From Priapulus caudatus (Eukaryota > Priapulida > Priapulimorpha > Priapulimorphida > Priapulidae), in contig NW_014577225.1 of assembly GCF_000485595.1 (NCBI RefSeq), forward strand, positions 375,487 through 397,137: 21,651 nucleotides of DNA, in the 5' to 3' direction. The position numbers and the translations under genes were made by a program. This document shows positions 1-9,200 of the stretch, piece after piece (positions within the stretch are counted from its first letter, which is position 1; each line of letters begins with the position of its first letter). The notes under the pieces are model-generated. The model did not search any database and was not told the DNA's origin. It was given only the letters and a program-made list of their open reading frames with translations.

Positions 1-1
1 G

Positions 2-99
<98 letters not shown>
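1..99. repeat. Compound microsatellite (GCGT)n-(GT)n-(TA)n
   Basis: Tetranucleotide GTGC repeats run to about position 66, followed by GT dinucleotides to about 78 and TA dinucleotides to about 99. The left edge is cut by the window, so the full length is unknown. Confidence 0.98.
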
Positions 100-589
100 G
101 TTTCCATATGTTCTCATGCAGCTAGGGGGGGCAGGGGCATGCCCCCCCCCCGGGAATTTTTTACAAATTAGGCTATATTTGGTGCATTCTGGTGAATTTT
201 GAGGCCTGTGACCGGTTTCTGGAAACCGGTGCAAACCGTCCTAAATCCGCGCCTGACATGCATAGATTCACGAGGAAAGAAACCTTTTATTCACAGTTCA
301 CAGACTAAATAAAAGCTAAATCACACTTCGCGCAAGGTGGTCCATTCACAGTTCACAGACAAAATAAATTGCAATTCACAGTTCACGAGGTATAAAAACA
401 GCCGATCACGTTTCACGAAAATACCCTTACCCACCCTCTTTTAAGAGAACAATGTGTTGTGTGTGATTCACTCATCAATGATTGTACACCGAATCAGCCA
501 TATACCATCCCACGCATGACCAGTCAGAGTGTCTCCCTCACACGTCGCACACGCAGGCGCTCTCACCCTGTGTTGTGCTGTGCTTGCAG
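1..589 (+). other. 3' end of an upstream cortactin intron
   Basis: This is intron sequence before the first visible exon. It opens with simple repeats (1-99), then G and C homopolymer runs around 124-153 that form a short palindrome with GGGGCATGCCCC at the centre. At 211-230 there is an inverted repeat, ACCGGTTT-CTGG-AAACCGGT. ATTCACAGTTCACAGAC and close variants occur three times between about 289 and 393, a degenerate direct repeat. I see no exon here, so the exon with the other cortactin repeats must lie to the left. Confidence 0.7.
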
Positions 590-753
590 ATTACGCGCAG
601 GGATTCGGAGGCAAGTACGGAGTACAGAAGGACCGCGTCGACAAGTCGGCCGCCGGCTGGGATGACGTGACCAAAGTCGACGCCCACCCGTCACAGGTTG
701 ACCACAAGAAGGGCTTCGGTGGAAAATTCGGCGTGGACGAGCAGAAGGATAAG
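590..753 (+). CDS. CTTN: Cortactin exon: last F-actin-binding repeats
   Basis: The acceptor is TGTGCTTGCAG at 579-589 and the donor is AAG|GTAATG at 753/754. The first two bases complete a codon started in an upstream exon; if that base is G, the residue is Asp, as in the family. The exon encodes one complete cortactin repeat, starting [20 protein letters not shown], and the start of another ([14 protein letters not shown]). The GFGGK(Y/F)GV core is the signature of the actin-binding repeat, and KYGVQKDR matches the final repeat of vertebrate cortactin. The exon ends between codons. The frame stays open past the donor to a stop ending at 837, but the protein there loses all similarity, which supports the donor. 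Confidence 0.95.
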
Positions 754-1396
754 GTAATGCGTCTTGCGATCCGAGAAGAGGAGGTGGGGGTGACAAGGTG
801 CCGTGAGCAGTGTTCGACGGGGGCGTTTGTTTGTTGATGCGACGCACGAAGGGTGATTGCTACGTGCGAATCTCTACGACGTCGTAGCAACAGATTGATT
901 GTAGAACGGAAATTTGAGATGTGACAGCATGGTAAGTGAAGAATAGCAATAAAGTAATAGGTTTAATGAATACAGCAGAACCCCATTATATGTGATAATT
1001 TCTCTAAAATATTAGGGATACATTATAGCGGGATAGTTGAATGATTACATTTCCTGTTAGTGAATGGGAAGTTTGTGAATAAACCAATGATTTTCATGCT
1101 GTTATCGCCCCGTTCCGACCAACATACACCCACGTATGGTGTAATTTTAGGTTTAATTATTTCATTGAAACAAAAACAAACAAACATAATTTACATACAT
1201 GCAAAGGTTTTAAAAATTACACTTGCATAGAATAGATAAACACTGTTATTTAGTTAAAAATACATATGAAATAATGTAAAAGAATGAACGAAAAAAGGAG
1301 AAAAGAGAGCCAAGTGATTGATAATCCCGAATCATGAATACCCATACTCACATTATGGTGGCCCACGTTATGGCGGGTTCTGCTGTATTACACAAA

Positions 1397-1442
<46 letters not shown>

Positions 1443-4400
1443 CATGCATACCTACACATACGTGCTATGTACAAAATAAAAGTAAATATAAGTAAAGTTC
1501 TCGTTTTTAGCTCAACTGACGTAGTCAGATGCAGCTTGTAGAATCGCATGATCGTCCGTCCGTCCGTCCGTCCGACCGACCGTCCGTCCGTGCGTCAACA
1601 GTTGGGCACAAATCTTAACCGCTCGACGTACGGTCACGATATTCGGCACATCGGGGGGGATCGTCAAAACGAGTTGGGATGTCGAAGCTGGGGGTGAAGG
1701 TCAAAGGTCAAGAGGTGTAAAAGAAGGGGGAACATTCACTCCTTAACTTAAGGTATAGGGAGGAAATGCAGAATTGCGGCACAAATCTAAACGGCTCGAC
1801 CTAGGCTTGTGAGTATAAGTGTATAGCATCATGGTAGGAAAAACCATCACTGTGCTGAAATTGGAGGTCACAGTGCAAGGTCATATGGGCAGCAGGCAGA
1901 TTTTAGACATTTTCTGAGGACATGGTCTGACGGAGCGATTTTCGAAAAACTTTTTTGTTTCAGCGGTGACCTAGCATTTTTATGGCTTTATTGAAAGGAC
2001 CATGAAATGTACTTTCCGCTGACATGCGAAGAGTAAGTCTCGGATAACCTTTTGACCCTCAAGAGGAGGGTTAAACATGGATTTGTTTCTCTCAACTGCA
2101 TTGGCGAGTACCTGTGGGTGTGGAAAGCTCCCATTTTACAGTGAAATTCCACACATAACTCTTACTTGAACAACGCTTACTTAGGAGATAATGACATGAC
2201 TTATATATAAGATTCTGTAGTGTACATTATGAATAGTTGGAATACAGTCACTACTCACTAGCACTCAAATAATTACCCAGGAGTGAGGCTGCGGATTTCC
2301 CAGAGTTAATTTTCTCATCAAATTTTGGCACCAATATAGACGCAAGTGTGTACGTTCTTGAGCTTATTCGGTCCACTAATCACTGGCCTACCTTGTACTG
2401 AAATTAGTTTAGAGATATTTGCTATCGTATTGCTGTAAATTGTAATCTTGCACGAGCTGCTCTGCCTCTGGCTGTATCAACCATTGAGCTATTTTTAACG
2501 AGCCAGATGTGCCTCGCAAGGGGTTTAATGTACCTTATTACCTGACACCATAGAACGCACGTTATGTATAGTAATAATATGGTAATTATTCGCTCCTGCT
2601 TTTTGCAATTCGTCGTCACACTGACAGCTGCCATTGCTGCAATGCTTTTGCTGACCGATGCAACGATGCCTTTGATAGTGGCCCGCCATCTATTGGAATT
2701 TTATTACACTAGTTTGAAGTGTTGTTTTTTGGGTTAGAAATGAACGTATGTATAGGACGTCTTGCTATGCACAAATAAATTTATCAGCAGAACACCAGAC
2801 ACCAGATGAGCCCTGTCGCTCTGCGGCACTTGTTCTACAAGTGGTAATTGACTAGCGGGACTATGATTATATGTGTAGGCTGCACATGGATATGACAACG
2901 TCGAGCCACTGTCACCAAGCTACGAGAAAACCAGAGCGGACGTGCCTTCAGAGCAGAAAGCCAGCAACCTTCGTGCCAAATTCGAACAGATGTCCAAGCA
3001 GGAGGAAGAGGTTTGTTGCGTCGCGCCGCGATTAGCATATTTACGTCGCGTTATCTATTGCGGAGGCGTTAACGGTAATTTTTAATTGGCCGTCTAATTT
3101 ACAGCCATGGAAAATTTTGCGAGAACTGTTGAACCGTAGACGTGTCTTAACACGTGTTGAAATAGTGAGGCGGCAGTTGTCCGGTGGGAGAATTTTGCTG
3201 TTCTTCGAACATGCGCAACATAAATCCGTCTCGTCGGAAGGTCTGTGCTGAATGAATATGAAATTAAAACCCTCGCTGACTGGCCTTTAATAGGATTCGA
3301 AGAAGCGCTTAGAGGAGGAACAAAGGAGACGCAGCGAGCGCGACAAGCGCGAGTCCGAGGAGGAAAAACGTAAAGAGGAGGTAAGTTGAGGCAATCGTGT
3401 CAGCACGATTTGAAAAGTTTCTCTAGCGCCACCGTCATTCACTGGCATTCCCCGCCATGCGATGCCGCAAGTGTAGACGGTAATTGTGAAGCAAAATAAT
3501 TTTTCCCTTAGATAACTAGCTGTGGATGAATCGTTATCACCCCCCCTCCCACCCATCAGCATGCTGCTTCCGATGATGATTACTCCCTGTCTCAGCTGTA
3601 GTATAACCGCATGACTCGATTTAAATTTATCGAAGTAATGCTTTAATTTTGTTGAAGCCCTCTGTGATACATCGTGTCGTGACGCAATAAGTCGCTGCGA
3701 GTATAGCCTGGAGTTGTCGTTCATAATGATTTACAGCGCATTATTGTATTTCAGTGGCTTGCGAGATAAAATTTGTGGCCTGATATAGTCATTAGCAGCA
3801 GAAAACTATTTTGAAGTTTGAGTGCTAAACAGTTAAGGGCCAACAACACAGAAACAGAGTGGAACAAAAGCTACATCACTAACGACTATAACGAGCCGCA
3901 ACTAGAACCTCGTGTCGACAAAAAGCACCGATTGAAGCAAAATTGATAATTAACTAGATAAAATTTTGCTTCAATCGGTGCTTTTTGTCGACACGAGGTT
4001 CTAGTTGCGGCTCGTTATAGTCGTTGGTGATGTAGCTTTTGTTCCATTCTGTTTCTGTGTTGTTGGCCCTTAACTGTTTAGCACTCAAACTTCAAAATAG
4101 TTTTCTGCTGCTAATGACTATATCAGGCCACAAATTTTATCTCGCAAGCCATTGAAATGCAATAATGCGCTCTAAATCATCACTTGCAAATCAGCATTGT
4201 GATATATATATATATATATATCGAGAGCACACAATAGAGATTATATATATATATATATCTATATATATATTGAGAGAGAGAGAGAGACAGATAGATAGGT
4301 AGATAGATAGATAGATACAGATATCGTTATATAGGTGTTCTATAATATACTAGTTGTATGAAAACTTGTTAAAGCACATGTGGCATTGTGGAGTATGCCT

Positions 4401-6201
4401 TGCTTGCTTGGCTTGTAGCAAGTTGTGCTTGTTTCCCAGCTTGATTAAGATGGTGGCCAGTACTAGTCATCTCGATGCTGTTTTTTTTTCTCCAGAGAAG
4501 ACAAGAAAAACTGAGTCAAGAAAGAAAGGAAGAGGAAGAGGCTCACAGGCACGAAGCAGAGAGAAGAGCACAAGCTCAGAAGGAAGCAGATGAGAAATCA
4601 CAGCAGGAGAAGAGGGAGAAGGAAAGGGTCGGGCAAGAGGAAGAGGATAGGCAGAGAAAACGAGAGGAAGAGGAAGATAAGACAAGAAGGCAAGAGGAGG
4701 AGGATAGGCAGAGGAAACGAGAAGAAGAAGAAGATAGAATTAAGCAGCAACGAGAAGATGATAACCGCAAAAAACAAGAGGAGGAGGAGCAGGAGCGCGA
4801 GAGAAGGAAACAAGAAGATGAATATAAGCAAAAGCAGAAGGAGGCTGAGGAGGGGATGAGGGCAGAGGAAGAAGAATTAAGGAAACATAGAGAAAAGGAA
4901 CAAGAGGAAAGACAACTTCTGAAGAAGAAGGAGGAGGAAGAGGCACTGGTGCAGCAGCAGCATCTGGAGCAGCAGTACCAATCAGTGAGTACCTTATCGC
5001 GAATTACACGTACATGCGCGAATTCACGCACGCGTGCACTCACACAAGGATGCTTGACTATGGCCTTAGTCAGTACAGACAATCGTTTTGTTTGAATGGA
5101 CCTTCATGAGCCTAATAACCTAATTTATTGGGTATTAAGCGCTCGTAGTGATAAAATATTACCATTTTATTAGTTTATTTAAACTAGAAATTTAAGCTGT
5201 TACCAAATGTAATTATTTTTAGATTACAGACGCAGGCGCTAGAAAAGCTACCATTGTTATTATTATGCTTATGAGTGCATTATCCTTTCATATAAGTTAG
5301 CAAATTGTGAAATATTGTTGCATACCATTGTATAGGTCAGGAAAAATCATGAATATCGGCTCCTAACTGCTTTAAATCGTGGCATTACTCTGTGAACTGA
5401 CTCAATCTAATGTTGAAGTCCTAAATCGTTGCTCCTCTCCTATTACTTTCACTAATGTTGGTTTTCTCTCCCATACATTGTGGCAGTGAATTCCTCATAT
5501 TCGTGTATAGGTTGAGCCGCTCATAAAACCTTGTTCATGCGGTTTTTTACTTTAATATCAGCTTTTCCAACCGAGAGGCTTTATGCTCATTGTTGTCATT
5601 TTTACCGCATTGGTTGTTTCGATGTGAATAACGATTTCGATGATTTTGCACGCAAAACCCCACAGCTTCTTCTCCAATCTGCATCATTCATGCTTATAAT
5701 GTGTCACAGAACATCAATATTTCAAAACATTTTTAGCATCTATTAGCTTGAGGCTTACGTTTATTTCACGTCGCCCGCGGTATCCGCTATGTCAGCATGC
5801 ACTGTGCATGCACCCTATAACGATGCATAAAAAGTGGTCTGACTTGATGACAGCAACATTAGGAGAGCCGAAAAGAATAGTTTGCTAGAAAGCACACGTT
5901 CCACCTACGCGTAGACGCACTGGAAAATCTTCAGGCTTTGCTGGATCTTTTCAATAATTCACTATCTATTTACCAGGCTCATGTCGTCGCGCTGTTTATG
6001 ACGAGTGAAGGTTTGATGGCTCGTTGCTGTGTGTAAGCTCAGCATCCTAGTTATACCTGCAAAGTTATCACGCACGCTATGTGAAGTTCTGGAGTGTGTG
6101 ATTGTGCCTGGTGGCTTCCATGCGCGTGCGTGCGTACGTGTGGTAAATGCATCCTTCCATGCACGCATGAATGTTTGCATGCATAGATTTATGCATGACT
6201 G

Positions 6202-6241
<40 letters not shown>

Positions 6242-9200
6242 GTGTGACTGGGCGATCCATGCATGCGCACGGTGCGTGTATAGATCCGTGCACGTGTGAG
6301 TGCATACGCGCGCGTGCGTGCGGTGGGAGGATACGTGTGCGTCTGTACGTGCATGGATCAATGCATGCTCGCGGTTCGTGTATTTAATCCGTGCATGCCC
6401 GTGTGCGTGCGTGCGTGCGTGCGTGCGTGCGTCTAACGCTATCGACGATCGTTCGTAACGCTGCGTCGCTGCTGCGGTGTTGCAGCGCGGCGAACCGACC
6501 GAGGCGACGTCCGACGAGGATCAGCCGATGTATGAGGCCATCAGAGACGACCCCACGCAGCCGCCGGACGAAGAACTATACGAGGATCCAGGTGAGAGTC
6601 CCCCCCCCCCTTCGCCCGCACGAGTCACCTTCGCACGCTCACCTCGTGCTCTGCTCGGTCGCATGCCCGCCGGTCGTTGCCGCGCGATCACGTCCGTGTA
6701 CGCCAGCGGCCCATCGTTAATAACAACCTTAGTTTTAACGATAGCCTAAACGTTACGATGTTTCTGACGACGGGCCACAAGACCATAGAGAGATAGTGGG
6801 ATGGAGTGGGTGGGGTGGGGGGAGGGTCCCACAGACCAACTTAGATACTATTACGTGGTTAGTAGTAGTTAATGGATAACTGCTGATGGTCAGTTGCCCA
6901 GAACACAAATAGTGGGGCAGATATGTGAAAGAATTGTGGGGTTTGTGGTAACCGTGGGTGTGAATTTGCCACCACTTGAAAGTGTGACTCGTTCGTGCAC
7001 CTAACCTAACCGGTGTGCCATCATACCTGTGAACCTGTGTGACACACTGATGTATCTCTTCTCTGCACCCGTGTAACACTCTCGTACGTGACTTATCTGT
7101 GCTCTTTGTTTGGTTCGTCTGCGTGGATTGCTATTTCATATCCTGCCCGGGTGTTTGTGAGAGCAACAGACCGGTGTTGTTATTAATCGCGAGTTGTGTA
7201 GATTCGGATTTGGAATGCAGCGCGTTAATAATCGTCTGGTGTTTACGCAGTGCAAATCCGTGTATTATTCTATCTACGTTCGGATACGCGTATGCCGTGT
7301 CACTACCGTTTGAATTTCTAAAAAAAAAACCGTCGTCTAAATTAATCATCTGAGCATGCTTCGCAAGCGACGCAGCCGCGACGGAGGGAGCGAATGCGCG
7401 GCAGGCTGCCGACGTGACGACGCGTAACCGTGGCGACGGTCAATGTCTGTGTTATCTCCCCCGCACTCCTGTCCCTCCCGCTCGTCCGTCCCTCCCTCCC
7501 TGCGCAACGTGTTCACTCGCTCGTCTCCACTTCCGTTCTCTCTCCTCTGCTCCCCCCTCCCTCCCCCGCTCCGTTCCTTCCTCCCCTCGCCGCTCCCGTC
7601 CTCCTCCCTCGCTCCCGTCCATCCCCCCTCCGCTCCCGTCCTCCCTCCCTCGCTCTCCCTCCCTTCCTCTCTTCCTTCCTCTCCCTTTACCACCGCTTCC
7701 CGTCCTTTCTCTCCCTCCGCTCCACCGTCCCTCTTTTCAGCCTCCGCCGCCGTCCTCCTCGTCCCCGCTCCCGCTCCCTCCTGGCGTCCCCTCCCTTCTC
7801 GCCTGCCGCTCCGCGTCCCCCTCCTTCCCCTCGCTCGACCGTCCCCTCCTCTCTCCGCTCCCTCCCTCCACTCCTACGCCCCGTCCCCTTCCGCTCCTCT
7901 GCTACCCGTCCCGCTCCCCCCGAGGCTCCCATCCTTACCTCCTGCGCATTACCGTCACTCCCCCCTCCGCTTCCGTCTCCCTCCTCAGGCTCCGTCCATT
8001 CTTCCCTCCGCTCGTCCTCCTCCCTCAGCTTCCCATCCCCTTCCTCCCCCTGAGCTCCCATCTTCCTCCTTGCGCTCGTTTCCCTTCCTTCCCCCGCGCT
8101 CTCGACGGCCGTTCCCTCGCCTCCCCCGCGCTCCCGTACCTCCCTTCCTCCGCCCCGTCCCTCCCTCGCCCTCCGCTTCCCGTTTCCCTCCCGATTCATC
8201 CTTCCTCCTGCGCTCCCCGTCCCGTCCCTCCCCGCGCTTCCCCGTCCCTCCCTCTATCCCACCTTCCGTCCTCCCTCCCGTCACGCTCCCGTCCCCCATT
8301 TCTGCTCCCACTCCGCTCTGTCCTTCCTCCCTCCGCTCGTCTCTCCTCCCCGCTCACCGTCCCTCCTCCCTCCGCTTTTCCGTCCCTCTCCCTCCGCTCC
8401 GTCCCACTTTACTCGCCTCAGCCTCCCGTCCCGTCCCTCCCGCTCCGCTCCCTCCTTCCCTTGCCCTCCGCTTCGTTCGCGTCCTCCCTCGTCCCGTCCC
8501 TTTCTCCTCTCGCTCCCCGTCCCCTCCTCCCTCCGCTCCCGGTCTTCCCTCCCCCTTCCTGTCTTTCCTTCGCTCCTCCCGTCTTCCCTCCCCCGCGCTC
8601 GCGTCCCTCGCTCCTCCGCCTTCCGTCCCTGCCCTCCTCCGCTCCCGTCCCGCCTTCCCCCTCCGCTCCGTCTTACCCTTCCTCCGCCCCGTCTTCCTCC
8701 CCCGCGCTCCGTCCGCCCTCCCCGCTCCCCTCTCCTCTCCTCGCTTCCCGTCCCCCACTCCCCTCCACTTCTGCTCGTCCTCTCCCTCCCCCGAGGCTCC
8801 CATGCTTTACCTCCTTGCTTCCGTCACTGGTCCTCCTTGCGCTCCGTCACTCCCTCCCATTGGCTTTGCCGTCACTCTGCCTGTCCTCCGTCGTCGCCTC
8901 CTCCGCCTCTGCTTCGCGCGTTTCTTCCCTCAGTCCCGTCTCCCTCTCCTCCACTCCCGTCCCTCCCTCCCGACTCAGCCATCTTAATCTCCCCTCCGCT
9001 TCCGTCCTCCTGCCCGTCTGCTCGCGTCCTTCCTTCCCTCCGCTGTCCGTCCCTCCCTCCCCTCCGCTCCCGTCCCTCCCTCCCCTGCGCTCCCATCCCC
9101 TCCCTCCCCTCCGCTCCCGTCTCTCCCTCCCCTGTGCTCCCGTCCCCTCCCTTCTCTCCGCTCCCGTCCCCTCCTTATCCCGTCTGTCTGCCAGCTAGAC

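Noticed and set aside
3287-3724. 145-codon minus-strand open frame across a cortactin exon
   Set aside because: It covers the antisense of exon 3294-3380 and intron sequence and has no recognisable domain.
4467-5082. Ser/Cys/Leu-rich minus-strand frames of up to 168 codons
   Set aside because: They are shadows of the Glu/Arg-rich cortactin exon on the other strand.
7687-8803. Long Gly/Arg/Glu-rich minus-strand open frames
   Set aside because: They are the antisense of the same pyrimidine satellite. Low-complexity content and lack of flanking gene structure point to composition artefacts.
7414-9198. A 594-codon open frame and overlapping 514-, 211- and 207-codon frames rich in Ser, Pro, Leu and Arg
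   Set aside because: The strand is almost pure C/T, and all stop codons need purines, so every + frame stays open. There is no domain, and splicing of the flanking cortactin exons shows the region is intronic.
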